This document shows, in pieces, positions 1 to 9,084 of a DNA stretch of 64,000 nt (within the stretch, counting starts at the first letter, position 1; every line of letters begins with the position of its first letter). The DNA lies in NCBI GenBank assembly GCA_026125285.1, contig JAHCLO010000027.1:1-64000 (forward strand), in the 5' to 3' direction. Origin of the DNA: Verrucomicrobiia bacterium (GTDB lineage Bacteria; Verrucomicrobiota; Verrucomicrobiia; Limisphaerales; JADLHS01). Position numbers and translations under genes: made by a program. Under the pieces are notes generated by a model. The model was not told where the DNA came from, did no database searches, and worked only from the letters and a program-made list of their open reading frames with translations.

Positions 1-1731
1 CAACCTGACTCGAAACACCCTCGGCTCAGAGTCTGAAGCCAGTTCCATGAACTCAATCTCGCCGCCTGTGCCGTTGGTGAACGAGATTTCCGACCAGGGC
101 GTGAGCAGGTTCAGTTGACGGGCTTGCACGCGATAAAGCCGGCCCGTGACGGTCGAATAGCGAAAGGAGAAACCTGCGGTTCCAGCCGACAGGGAATGGA
201 GCTTGAACACGGACTGCGGATCGTTGGGATCCGTGCCGGCCAGATATTCGCCCAGGTTGCTGAGGCCGTCTTTGTCCGCATCCAGCACGGCATCCGCTGG
301 ATCGAGTCGGTCCAGGCCGTGGGCTTCCTCCCAGATATCCGGCATCAAGTCGCCATCGTAATCGGCCTGTTCGATGGCTGGCGGTTTGGACTCGTACGCG
401 CCGATGCTGGGCGGCGCCGCGTAACAACGCTCACGCAAATCCGCACGCACGTTGGGCAGCTTGCGGCCCTTACCCGTCGCCGGACTGTTGGTTGCCACCG
501 AGTAATCGCCCGCTGTCGGGTTGTGGAACAATGGATTCAGCGCATAAACGCCATTGGTTTCCGGCGCGGGCAACGTCGGTTGTGAGTGGCTTGGCTGATT
601 GAACGCGTACCACAGATTGTTCGCGAACTCGAAGGAAGCGGCGTCCGTGTTCGCGCCGATGTTCACATACGTGCTGATCTGCGAGCGATCGAAGTAAACC
701 AGGTTGTTGATGAACTGGCTTTGGCCGCACGGTAGGAACGTGTAACCGCCGCTGGAAACCGTTTCCTGCAGGATGCGCATCAGCCAGCGGGTTGGCTGAA
801 TGATCGTGTTGTTGGCCACGAGTGAATTCACCGCGCCGACAAACGCCACCGGCGTGTCCGAGCCGTGGAATAGATTTGCAATCACGCGAATGTTCTTCGC
901 CTCGGAATTCGGCGCGTTCGGGACCAGCGGCGGGCGGAAGAACTGGAAACCCGTCGAACCGCCGAGGTTGATCGCACGGGCGCCGGCATTGGTGAAGGAG
1001 TTCCAGCGAATGTCAATGTCCTCGCTGCCGCCCTTGCACTGGATGGCATTGCTGCCCGCGTCGGTGAACTTGTTGCGCGCGATGACGCCACCGTGGCAGC
1101 CGACATGATCAATGCCGCTGCCGCCCGTGCTCATCCGCGCAAACTCGCAATCGAGCACGAAGTAATCGTTCACGCCGGAGAGCTTGAGGCCGTCGTTGTT
1201 GCCGCCCGTGCCGATGTCGTGGATGAAGAGATTGCGAAAGATGACATGCCGCGTGGCATTGCTGTTCGCGTATTCGCCGCCGTCGTCGCAGTTGATCCCG
1301 TTGGCGGTGGCGCCGGCGACTTCGAGGTTTTCCAGAATCACATAGCGCACGCGTGAGAGCTGCATGGCGGTGGCCCCGCCACTGATGACCGGCCGTGCCT
1401 GCCCCGGCACCCCGCCCAGCCAGATCGGGGCATCGGATGTGCCAGCGAGATTGCCGATGGACGTGCCCGCCGGGTAAATGCCCGGCAAAAGGCGAATCGC
1501 ATCGCCCGGTTGCACGCCCTGCAACGCGCGGCTGATGGTCTGATAAGGATTCGCCTGCGAGCCGTTGCCCGTGGAGTTGTGGCCGGTGGGTGAAATGAAA
1601 ATCTCGCGCAACGGCGACTTGCCATCGGCGAAAGTGCGGATGGAATCGCAGGATTCAGCGGCGTGGGCAGTCGCCAAGGTGAACGCAAGCAGCAGCGTGC
1701 TCGCGACGCGTCGGAAGAAGACCGGTTGCAT
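1..1731 (-). CDS. Secreted right-handed beta-helix protein (3' end cut by window edge)
   Basis: The minus-strand frame is open from ATG at 1731 to the left edge (577 codons, no stop seen). Residues 1-25 form a signal peptide (hydrophobic LLLAFTLA, then AHAAES). Residues about 40-430 are rich in Asn/Gly turns with N-x-I/F-x-N patterns, as in parallel beta-helix proteins that bind or cleave polysaccharides. Around 457-500 there is an Asp-rich segment (DYDGDLMPDIWEE, later DADKDGLSN) like calcium-binding type-3 repeats. The last visible residues, RVFRVRL, resemble the usual end of such verrucomicrobial proteins, so the stop is probably just outside the window. The substrate is unknown. It lies 91 bp downstream of the glycosidase-like gene on the same strand and may be co-transcribed with it. 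Confidence 0.8.
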   Translation of the reverse strand, partial: MQPVFFRRVASTLLLAFTLATAHAAESCDSIRTFADGKSPLREIFISPTGHNSTGNGSQANPYQTISRALQGVQPGDAIRLLPGIYPAGTSIGNLAGTSDAPIWLGGVPGQARPVISGGATAMQLSRVRYVILENLEVAGATANGINCDDGGEYANSNATRHVIFRNLFIHDIGTGGNNDGLKLSGVNDYFVLDCEFARMSTGGSGIDHVGCHGGVIARNKFTDAGSNAIQCKGGSEDIDIRWNSFTNAGARAINLGGSTGFQFFRPPLVPNAPNSEAKNIRVIANLFHGSDTPVAFVGAVNSLVANNTIIQPTRWLMRILQETVSSGGYTFLPCGQSQFINNLVYFDRSQISTYVNIGANTDAASFEFANNLWYAFNQPSHSQPTLPAPETNGVYALNPLFHNPTAGDYSVATNSPATGKGRKLPNVRADLRERCYAAPPSIGAYESKPPAIEQADYDGDLMPDIWEEAHGLDRLDPADAVLDADKDGLSNLGEYLAGTDPNDPQSVFKLHSLSAGTAGFSFRYSTVTGRLYRVQARQLNLLTPWSEISFTNGTGGEIEFMELASDSEPRVFRVRL

Positions 1732-1822
1732 GACCCCAATGTGCGTCAGGGCGGAGTTTGTTTCGAGGTCAATATTTGCACGTCATGGTTACGACTTCAC
1801 CGGTCAGACGGCGGTCTGCGGT

Positions 1823-4006
1823 TCAAAACTGGATGGCCAGTTCGCGCGGGTGAGTTTCGTTGCCGAACCGAAGCCACAACAGCCCATCCGATACTGAATG
1901 TTGAAAGTCCGCCACCGGTTTGCCAGCCAGCGTGATGGAACGCGGCGGCTTCGTGGCACTCAACAACACAATCGCCGAGGTTTTGCCGACACCCTCGACG
2001 GTGTAGGAAACGGATTTGGCATCCTGTTGCTTTGGCAATGCCTTGCAGGCGGAGGCGAGAAGTTGAGGCGTCCGACTGCGTGCGGTGTCGAGGTCGCGCA
2101 GGAAGTACCGCGCGCCGGGCGTCAGTTCGATGTTGTTCTGCACGCGCAACTCGGGGTCGAACAAATTCACGAAGCGACCGTGAAGTTGCTTGGGCGCGCC
2201 GGCAACGGATTCATCCAATCCGGCGGCGATCAGGTATGGTCCCCGACGCAGCAAGAGGTAATTCGTTTCGCGCCATTTCAGCTTGGCGGACAGCGCGGCG
2301 TGTTTCACAAGTTGAATCAGCCGTTCATCGCCCTGCGCGTCCCGGGCAAGTTGAACTGGGCTTTCCTTCCACCAGACCACCTCGCCTTTGCCATGCTTCC
2401 AGTTGACCCGGGTAGCCGCAGCCTGACCGGCGCTGTCCCCACCAAACGAAAGTTGCTCAAACAGGTGTTTCCGCGGCGTGGCGTAGCTTAAGCCACCGGT
2501 GTTCCACCATTCGCGCACGGCATGGTAAGGGTCGGAGTCATCATCACACACCAACAGCCGGCCGCCGCGTTTGACCCAATCCGCGAGGGAAACGTGAACC
2601 TCGGGCGCAAGCGGCTTCATCCCGTGATACGAAAGGAGCAGCACGCGGAAGTCCGCGAGATAACGCGGCACCGTGAGGTTCTCCAACTGCACGGGCGCCA
2701 CCGGGATGCCGCGCTTCAACAGCGGCAACGCGAGTCCATAAAACTCGCTCAGGTGTGGGTCGCCGGGACGGGGATCGCCACGTTGAAACATGAGGGAGTC
2801 GCTGATGATCACGCCAATGCCGGTCGTGCCGCAATCCCACTCGACGCGCTTCTGCTTCATGTCATTGAGCGCGTTCATAACGATTTGCAGCTCGGTCGCG
2901 TACGGCTGCGGGATGGGCTGGCGGTCCTCGGGTTTTGCGGACGACGGATAGCGGCCGGTGAAAACGCGCTCCGGCCACGGCGCGACTTCGTATTGCCAAA
3001 CCTCCGGCTGCAGGAGCGACGCCACGAGCGTGGATTCCCAGTTGCGCTGGTAATCGTCCCAATCGTAGTTCGGATTGTCCTCGATCGGATCGTTCAAATA
3101 CCAAACCGTGCGGCCCGTCGCGCGGACGAGATTTTGCATCGCGCCATATTCGAGGAACGCCGTCTCGAAGGTGCGCTCGCGCAATTGTCCGCGAAATAGA
3201 TTTGGTGTGCGCGAAGTGCCGGTCCAGACTTGGGCGATGTAACCGTCGCAGCCGTTGAGCCGCGTGAGTGAGGATTCCGGACTGACGATGCGCCAGTGCG
3301 CGTAGTTGAGCAGACTGTGGGTGGGCACGTAACAACGGACCTTGCGCCCGGTGCGCTGGTTGTAGTCCTGGACGTAATCGAAGACCTGCTGCAACGCTCG
3401 CCGGTAGAGGAAATACTTGAGCTTCGAGGACCGCCACTGCGCGTCCACCGAACTGTGCGGCGGATGCCAGTCTTCGCCGAAGTGCGCGCGCCATTCGCGT
3501 TTGAAGCCTTCCGAATAACCGCCGCGCACCCAGAACTCCGGCTCTTCGAGATGGATGGCTTCTGCGCCCGCGTCCAGCGCGCGTTGCACACCCACGCAAA
3601 GGAATTTTCCGAAGTTCGTTCCGGGCGACATGTAATAGACATCGCCGCCGTGACTGATCTTATTGCCGTTGCGGTCCGTTTGCGCTTCGTCCTCGTGGTT
3701 GACGCCGTCAAAGCGACCATAGAGATAATCCTGGTAATTCCCCCACGAGACGCCGGTCATGACGTGAATGCGATAACCGCGATCGCGCCAGGTCTGGATG
3801 CGTTGCGGCAGGCCGGGATCAATGCCGTAAACGATGGCGACATCCGAACGCAGATTGCCCGCCTCGCTCCACGCGCCACCGGTCTGGAAACAGGTGCGCT
3901 CCAACATTTGTTGTGGATCGGGCGGAAAGGGCGGGGGCAACTCGGCCGCACGCAACGCTCCAACGAAGGGAAGACCCGGCAATAGAAACAGCAACTTGCG
4001 AAGCAT
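1823..4006 (-). CDS. Secreted putative glycoside hydrolase (TIM-barrel plus GATase-like domain)
   Basis: A 727-residue protein with a signal peptide (residues 1-20, LLFLLPGLPFVGALRAA). The N-terminal 400 residues have the look of a TIM-barrel glycosidase: a segment LEEPEFW near residue 154-160 places acidic residues after a beta strand, and aromatic-rich stretches (WGNYQDYLYGRF) could line a sugar site. Residues about 430-510 (RVLLLSYHG, then GGRLLVCDDD) resemble the flavodoxin/GATase-like domain that follows the barrel in GH42-type beta-galactosidases. No catalytic pair can be assigned by eye, so family and substrate stay open. The start is an ATG 72 bp from the divergent methyltransferase start. 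Confidence 0.7.
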   Translation of the reverse strand: MLRKLLFLLPGLPFVGALRAAELPPPFPPDPQQMLERTCFQTGGAWSEAGNLRSDVAIVYGIDPGLPQRIQTWRDRGYRIHVMTGVSWGNYQDYLYGRFDGVNHEDEAQTDRNGNKISHGGDVYYMSPGTNFGKFLCVGVQRALDAGAEAIHLEEPEFWVRGGYSEGFKREWRAHFGEDWHPPHSSVDAQWRSSKLKYFLYRRALQQVFDYVQDYNQRTGRKVRCYVPTHSLLNYAHWRIVSPESSLTRLNGCDGYIAQVWTGTSRTPNLFRGQLRERTFETAFLEYGAMQNLVRATGRTVWYLNDPIEDNPNYDWDDYQRNWESTLVASLLQPEVWQYEVAPWPERVFTGRYPSSAKPEDRQPIPQPYATELQIVMNALNDMKQKRVEWDCGTTGIGVIISDSLMFQRGDPRPGDPHLSEFYGLALPLLKRGIPVAPVQLENLTVPRYLADFRVLLLSYHGMKPLAPEVHVSLADWVKRGGRLLVCDDDSDPYHAVREWWNTGGLSYATPRKHLFEQLSFGGDSAGQAAATRVNWKHGKGEVVWWKESPVQLARDAQGDERLIQLVKHAALSAKLKWRETNYLLLRRGPYLIAAGLDESVAGAPKQLHGRFVNLFDPELRVQNNIELTPGARYFLRDLDTARSRTPQLLASACKALPKQQDAKSVSYTVEGVGKTSAIVLLSATKPPRSITLAGKPVADFQHSVSDGLLWLRFGNETHPRELAIQF

Positions 4007-4078
4007 GACCAGAGGTTGCGCAATGTCCGAGGCTCAATTCAAGCAGAAGCCGATTGCCTCCGTGGACAGGCCGCCATA

Positions 4079-4864
4079 ATGTTGCCCTCATTGAGCGCTG
4101 CGGAATCCAGATACATTGAGAAACGTCGTCCCACCGGACGGCCACAGGCGCAACGCGCCCCGTCCGCCGCCGAACCGGGATTGACGCCGCCAGCCGAGTT
4201 TGGCGGGAACGCCGAATGGTTGCGTTTGTTGTCGCAGGATCTGCCGAAGTTCATTCCGTTTCTCACCCGCAAATGCGGCGTGGAATTCCGCGGGCGCATC
4301 CTGGAAGTCAGCGCCGGGGTTGCGTGGTTTAGCGCGGAACTCTCCAAGCTGCCACGCGTGGTGGAAGTCATTGCCACGGATTACCTGGCGGAAACGCTCA
4401 AGCATCAGGCACCACAGGTCTTCAAGTTGTTGCGCGCGCACGAGGCAAAAATCACCCGCATGCCGGCCGATCTGCATCGGTTGGACTTTCCAGACAATTA
4501 CTTTGACTTCGTGGTGTGCTCGGCGGGCCTGCATCGCGCCGTCAACTTGCCGCAGTTGCTGCGGGAAGCCCGGCGGGTCCTGAAACCAGGCGGACAGTTT
4601 GTTTCCATTCGTGAACCGGTGTGTCCGCTCGTCCGGCCGTCAGCGTCCGCCCGCCGAAAGCGCACGGGGTTGATTTCCGTGCATGACCAGACTCCACAGC
4701 ACACCGCGGCGGAGTACCGGGAGTTTTTCCGGCGGGCCGGCCTGGCGGTGGTCGCCCGGCGGGTGAATCTTGCTTCCGGGTTGAAGTACTACTTCGATGA
4801 AGCGGTCAACGGTCTTACCCACGCCCGATATGCCTTCATCGGCTCCAAGCGAGGCCGGGCGTGA
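4079..4864 (+). CDS. Class I SAM-dependent methyltransferase
   Basis: About 261 residues from ATG 4079; an in-frame TTG at 4016 would add 21 residues. After a basic, low-complexity N-terminus the Rossmann-type methyltransferase core begins with GRILEVSAGVAWFS (a variant of motif I), then VIATDYL (the acidic residue after strand 2), FDFVVCSAGLHR (motif IV region) and ARRVLKPGGQFVSI, the typical post-motif helix and strand 5. The substrate cannot be told. It is divergently oriented to the secreted glycosidase-like gene and not in an obvious operon. Confidence 0.75.
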   Translation: MLPSLSAAESRYIEKRRPTGRPQAQRAPSAAEPGLTPPAEFGGNAEWLRLLSQDLPKFIPFLTRKCGVEFRGRILEVSAGVAWFSAELSKLPRVVEVIATDYLAETLKHQAPQVFKLLRAHEAKITRMPADLHRLDFPDNYFDFVVCSAGLHRAVNLPQLLREARRVLKPGGQFVSIREPVCPLVRPSASARRKRTGLISVHDQTPQHTAAEYREFFRRAGLAVVARRVNLASGLKYYFDEAVNGLTHARYAFIGSKRGRA

Positions 4865-4985
4865 GCAACTCGGCGTTTCTTCCATCCCGCGCCCGGGTTG
4901 TGAACGGGCCGGTTGGTGATGGAAATTGTTCACCAGCTTCAAGTGCTGGCTAACATCCTGCTGATTCGCCGGCGGAAACTTGGAA

Positions 4986-5720
4986 ATGCGACCTCGAAAA
5001 GCGATTCTGGCAAGCCTTGCGACAGGCGGCGTTGTGATCGTGGCGGGAATCCGGCTCGGTTTACCTGATGCCTCAATGCCCACGCCAGCGCACACTGCCG
5101 CCCCGGAAGTGGACACCGAATCCGCCCCGGCCAAAGCTGGCAAGTCGAACTTCTTCACGAAACGCAGTTCGTCCCGCCCGCTGGCTGCGTCCGGTGACGC
5201 CACTTCCGCCACCGCCACCCACGCCTTGGTCAATGGTGTGGAAGTCAGCGCGGAATGGGAGCTGCGTCTGGCGGAACTGCTCCGTTCGGACGTGCAACCT
5301 TCGGAGAGGGGCCGACAACTGTTGGAAATGCTGCCGCAGTTGCCGCCCGCCGGCCGGTTGCAGGCCCTTCGCCGCGCAGCCGAAATGCTTCCCGACGATG
5401 GCTATGCACCCCTTAACAAAATGCTGAGTGACCCGGAGACGCCGGCAGATGAACTGGACGCCCTGATGCGCGACCTGCTGCACCGGCCCGATTCTTTGAA
5501 ACTGCCCGCCCTCCTCACCGTGGCGCGCACCGGCGAACATCCCTATCGCGGTGATGCCCGGGACATTCTCGCCGTGGTGCTGGGGGAAGACTTCGAGGAG
5601 GATTGGAGCACCTGGGAGAAGGTGATCGCCGCCTGGGTGGAACAAGAAACCGAGAACCTTGCTGCTGACGCGCCGGAGTCCCCGGCGCCAACGGAGCGAA
5701 GCGCCAGGAGTCCCCGATGA
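4986..5720 (+). CDS. Hypothetical protein with N-terminal signal/anchor
   Basis: 244 residues from ATG 4986; an in-frame TTG two codons upstream is an alternative start. Residues 4-22 (RKAILASLATGGVVIVAG) form a hydrophobic signal or anchor, followed by an Ala/Pro/Thr-rich linker to about residue 75. The remainder is helical with short repeated Leu-rich helices (LRLAELLRSD, LLEMLPQLP, LQALRRAAEMLP), which could be HEAT-like, and the tail is Pro/Glu-rich. I do not recognise a family. It is probably periplasmic or membrane-attached. Confidence 0.6.
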   Translation: MRPRKAILASLATGGVVIVAGIRLGLPDASMPTPAHTAAPEVDTESAPAKAGKSNFFTKRSSSRPLAASGDATSATATHALVNGVEVSAEWELRLAELLRSDVQPSERGRQLLEMLPQLPPAGRLQALRRAAEMLPDDGYAPLNKMLSDPETPADELDALMRDLLHRPDSLKLPALLTVARTGEHPYRGDARDILAVVLGEDFEEDWSTWEKVIAAWVEQETENLAADAPESPAPTERSARSPR

Positions 5721-5864
5721 AGACTCCGGCGGCATGGGCGCTTCTCAATTGTATCAACCCTGGATTCAAACTCGGCCACGAAAATGTTGTCGCCTTCCGT
5801 TTGCCCTGATTATGATTGACCCGCAACTTGGACCCGCAATCTGACCAACAACAAACCAACTCCT

Positions 5865-6974
5865 ATGCCTGATAAAGTTCCCTACCTGGATCTGCCCGCG
5901 CAAATTCGTTCCTTGCGCTCTGAATTGGACGCCGTCATCGCCCGCACGCTGGACAATTGTTCCTTCTGCCTGGGGCCGGACACCGCGCAGTTTGAGAAAG
6001 ACTTCGCCAACTACTGCGGCGCCGAACACGCCATCGGCTTCAACAGCGGCACCTCCGCCCTGCACATCGCGCTCATGCTGCTCAACGTCGGGCGCGACGA
6101 TGAAGTCATCACCACCCCGCACACCTTTGTCGCCACGAGCTGGGCGATTTCCTACGTCGGCGCCAGGCCCGTGTATGTGGACATTGACGACGCCACGTTC
6201 AATCTCAATCCCGCGCTGATTGAACGGGCCATCACGCCGCGCACCAAGGCGATCATGCCGGTGCATCTTTACGGGCATCCGTTTGACGTGGACCCGATTC
6301 TGGCCGTGGCGAAGAAGCACCATCTTCCCGTGGTGGAGGACTCCGCGCAGGCACACGGCGCGAAGTATAAAGGTCGAACCATCGGCACATTCGGTGAGAT
6401 TTCCTGTTTCAGCTTCTATCCCGGCAAAAACCTCGGCGCCTGTGGCGAGGGCGGTGCGCTCGTGACCAACAACGCCGCGTATGCCGCGCGGGCGCGTTCT
6501 TTGCGGGAACACGGCTCCTCCGTGCGTTATTATCACGACGAGGTTGGGTTTAATTATCGCATGGAGGGAATCCAGGGCGCCGTACTGGGCGTGAAACTCA
6601 AGAAGCTGAATGATTGGACCGCCGCCCGCCGCCGCGTGGCGCATCGGTATCACGAACTGCTGGCGGGCACGCCGCTGCAATTGCCGCGCGAAGCGACCTG
6701 GGCGGAAAGTGTCTATCATCTCTACGTCGTGCGTCATCCGCGGCGCGACGAACTGAAGAAACACCTCGAAGCGAACGGCGTGGGCTGCGCCCTGCATTAT
6801 CCTCTGCCGCTGCACCTGCAGAAGTGTTATGCGTCTCTGGGCTACCAGTCAGGCTCGTTCCCCGTTTCGGAAAAGGCCGCGCGCGAGTGCCTGAGCCTGC
6901 CGATCTTCCCGGAGTTGACCGACGCCCAAATTCAACGCGTCGTCGCCGTGATCAAAGCTTTCTTCGGGCAATAG
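5865..6974 (+). CDS. DegT/DnrJ/EryC1/StrS-family PLP aminotransferase
   Basis: 369 residues, the usual length of sugar aminotransferases of this family, which move an amino group from glutamate to a keto-sugar nucleotide. Visible motifs are FNSGTSALHIAL (cofactor phosphate binding), VVEDSAQAHGA (Asp contacting the PLP ring nitrogen) and FSFYPGKNLGACGEGG with the lysine that forms the internal aldimine, then VGFNYRMEGIQGAVLGVKL. It stands apart from the main polysaccharide locus, so its sugar is unknown. A second member of the family lies at 62025-63182. Confidence 0.92.
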   Translation: MPDKVPYLDLPAQIRSLRSELDAVIARTLDNCSFCLGPDTAQFEKDFANYCGAEHAIGFNSGTSALHIALMLLNVGRDDEVITTPHTFVATSWAISYVGARPVYVDIDDATFNLNPALIERAITPRTKAIMPVHLYGHPFDVDPILAVAKKHHLPVVEDSAQAHGAKYKGRTIGTFGEISCFSFYPGKNLGACGEGGALVTNNAAYAARARSLREHGSSVRYYHDEVGFNYRMEGIQGAVLGVKLKKLNDWTAARRRVAHRYHELLAGTPLQLPREATWAESVYHLYVVRHPRRDELKKHLEANGVGCALHYPLPLHLQKCYASLGYQSGSFPVSEKAARECLSLPIFPELTDAQIQRVVAVIKAFFGQ

Positions 6975-7028
6975 CCGTAGCCCGACCTCCCGTGGGGCCG
7001 AAGTCGAGCGCAACTCACATGGTAACGA

Positions 7029-7170
7029 GGAGCGCACGCGCTCCGGCGCGCGGCGGTTGCCGCCCTCGTCAACCGCGCGCGGCGCGCCTCCGCGTTCGTC
7101 TCGACGCGCGATGGCGCGCGTCCTTCCGGCTGCGAGGCGCAGCCGGACGCACGCGAGGCGCGTGCGCTCC
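7029..7170. repeat. GC-rich intergenic element bounded by 13-bp inverted repeats
   Basis: The intergenic stretch 6975-7283 has no convincing gene. Inside it, GGAGCGCACGCGC at 7029-7041 is the exact reverse complement of 7158-7170. Between these ends are further hairpins, the clearest being CCGGCTGCG (7126-7134) and CGCAGCCGG (7138-7146), a perfect 9-bp stem with a 3-base loop, and GGCGG-TTG-CCGCC near 7051. The whole could fold into one long branched structure, like small palindromic repeats or MITE-like elements. Whether it recurs in the genome cannot be seen here. Confidence 0.6.
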
Positions 7171-7283
7171 CCGGGAATGCGAGTTTCAGGAAACCGAAAA
7201 GCGCCTTCGGAAGTCTTAGGCCAAGAGTCCAAAAGTCGAGCTTGCAATCCCAACCGCATCGGAGTGAGATAGTCCCGGCGAGT

Positions 7284-8957
7284 ATGAAAACTACCGGGGC
7301 TTTTCTGATTGGGATCGTTTCACCAGTGATACTTGGTTGCATTGCGCTGGGTATTTTGCCGGTCAGCTTGGCGGGCGCGGGCGGCTTGCTGGGGGAACTC
7401 GCTCGCCCGCAGGAAGGACGCTCCATGCGCGCCACGTCCACCATGCGCGTGGGCGAGGTGCGCCGCGGTGGGACTGAACAGAAGCTTGATCCCAAAGCTG
7501 ATCCGCGCGGTGATTTAAGCGAAGAGAGCAATTGGGACAACTACCGCGTTGCACCAGGGACAACGCACGTTCTGATGGATGAGAAAGGCCCGGGCGTCAT
7601 CACGCACATCTGGTTCACGTTTCTTGGACCCGAACCGCAGGCGTGGGCCAAACAAGGCTCGGCCAATCATCAGGAGATGTTGCTGCGCATCTACTGGGAT
7701 GGTAGCGAACGTCCCGCCGTGGAGTCCCCCGTCGGCGACTTCTTTGCCAACTGCTTTGGTAAACGCAGCGAAATCATCAGCCTGCCGGTGGCGGTGGAGG
7801 ACGCGGATTCCTACAATTGCTTCTGGCCGATGCCGTTTCGGAAGTCGGCGCGCATCGAAATCGAAAACCAGAGCGACAAACCCATCAGCCTGCTCTATTA
7901 CAACATTGACTGGATCAAGAAGCGCAGCCTGCCACGGAAAACGCCTTATTTCTACGCGCAATACCGCCAGGAATACCCGGTGCGGAAGGGCGAGGATTAC
8001 GTGGTGCTGGAAACCAACGGCAAGGGGCATTATGTCGGCACGGTGCTGGCTGTGCGCACCCGCAGTCCGTCGTGGTTCGGCGAAGGCGACGAAAAGATCT
8101 ACATTGATGGCGAAGCCAAACCGTCCATCTGGGGCACGGGCACCGAAGATTATTTTCTTTCCGCCTGGGGTTTGAAAACCACCAGCACGCCGTTCTTCGG
8201 CGTTCCCTATTTCGATCAATGGGGCATTCTTGGCGGCCACACCAGCGCCTATCGCTGGCATATCGCCGATCCGATTGTGTTCAACCAAGGCATCAAGGTG
8301 ACCTTCGAGCATTTCGGTTGGATTTCGCCCGATGAAAACCCTGATTACCGGTCCATGAGCTGGAACGAGCGCGAGGACGATTTCGCCAGTGTGGCGTTCT
8401 GGTATCAGACGGGCGCACCGACGTTCACCGCCCGCGCTCCGCATGCTCGCGAGCGCCAACTGCCCGACCTCGAACGATTGACGATTTACGCCCGGGAGTT
8501 CACGGATGCACGGCATCACGGCGCGGGCACGGCCGCTAGCCAGCAACTGGATCTCTACCCCGGACCACAATTGCTCTACCGTGCCCCATCCGCAGACAAC
8601 GCCTGGGTGGAGATCCCGTTCGAGGTGAAGCAGAAGGAACCGCTGCGGTTGTTGCTCAGGGCGACACGTTCTTACGACTTCGGCAAATACCAGGCCACGC
8701 TTAACGGTGTGAAACTGGGCGGCCCCCTGGACTTCTTCAGCGAGAAGGTCGTGGACCACGAGTTCCACCTGCTCGATTTCTGGCCGGCCCCCGGCTCTTA
8801 CACGCTCCGGCTGGAATGTGTCGGCAAGAATCCACGCTCCGAAGGTTACTATTGCGGCTTGGAGTCCGTGCGTCTCCGCGAGCGCCGTCCACGGGTCTCT
8901 GCTTATGGCCATGACCGCGAGAAAGACTGGCGCGAGAAACCAACGCTCTATCACTGA
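7284..8957 (+). CDS. GH172-family (DUF2961) secreted glycosidase
   Basis: 557 residues from ATG 7284; the frame is open further upstream but only to TTG 7242. The N-terminus (FLIGIVSPVILGCIALGILP) is a signal peptide or anchor. The body matches the DUF2961/GH172 family, whose characterised members act on fructofuranosides and arabinofuranosides: GVITHIWFTF, LRIYWDG, a Phe/Cys-rich segment EDADSYNCFWPMPF, and the hallmark WGTGTEDYF at residues 282-291, whose glutamate is a likely catalytic residue in this family. The C-terminus is a beta-rich ligand-binding-like domain. Exact specificity is unknown; family assignment is firm. Confidence 0.85.
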   Translation: MKTTGAFLIGIVSPVILGCIALGILPVSLAGAGGLLGELARPQEGRSMRATSTMRVGEVRRGGTEQKLDPKADPRGDLSEESNWDNYRVAPGTTHVLMDEKGPGVITHIWFTFLGPEPQAWAKQGSANHQEMLLRIYWDGSERPAVESPVGDFFANCFGKRSEIISLPVAVEDADSYNCFWPMPFRKSARIEIENQSDKPISLLYYNIDWIKKRSLPRKTPYFYAQYRQEYPVRKGEDYVVLETNGKGHYVGTVLAVRTRSPSWFGEGDEKIYIDGEAKPSIWGTGTEDYFLSAWGLKTTSTPFFGVPYFDQWGILGGHTSAYRWHIADPIVFNQGIKVTFEHFGWISPDENPDYRSMSWNEREDDFASVAFWYQTGAPTFTARAPHARERQLPDLERLTIYAREFTDARHHGAGTAASQQLDLYPGPQLLYRAPSADNAWVEIPFEVKQKEPLRLLLRATRSYDFGKYQATLNGVKLGGPLDFFSEKVVDHEFHLLDFWPAPGSYTLRLECVGKNPRSEGYYCGLESVRLRERRPRVSAYGHDREKDWREKPTLYH

Positions 8958-9084
8958 TCGCAGCGGGATGCGGATGGCGAGCCATCGGCCACATCTGCGG
9001 GTGCTTTAATTTTCTGCTGTCCCTGATGCGCGGCTTGCGGAACAATGCCGCCCGTCAATTTGAATTGAATCCAGATCAAGCTCC

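Noticed and set aside
7515..8954. 479-codon minus-strand frame opposite the GH172 gene
   Set aside because: Mirror frame of a GC-rich gene; no protein motifs, while the plus strand has clear family motifs.
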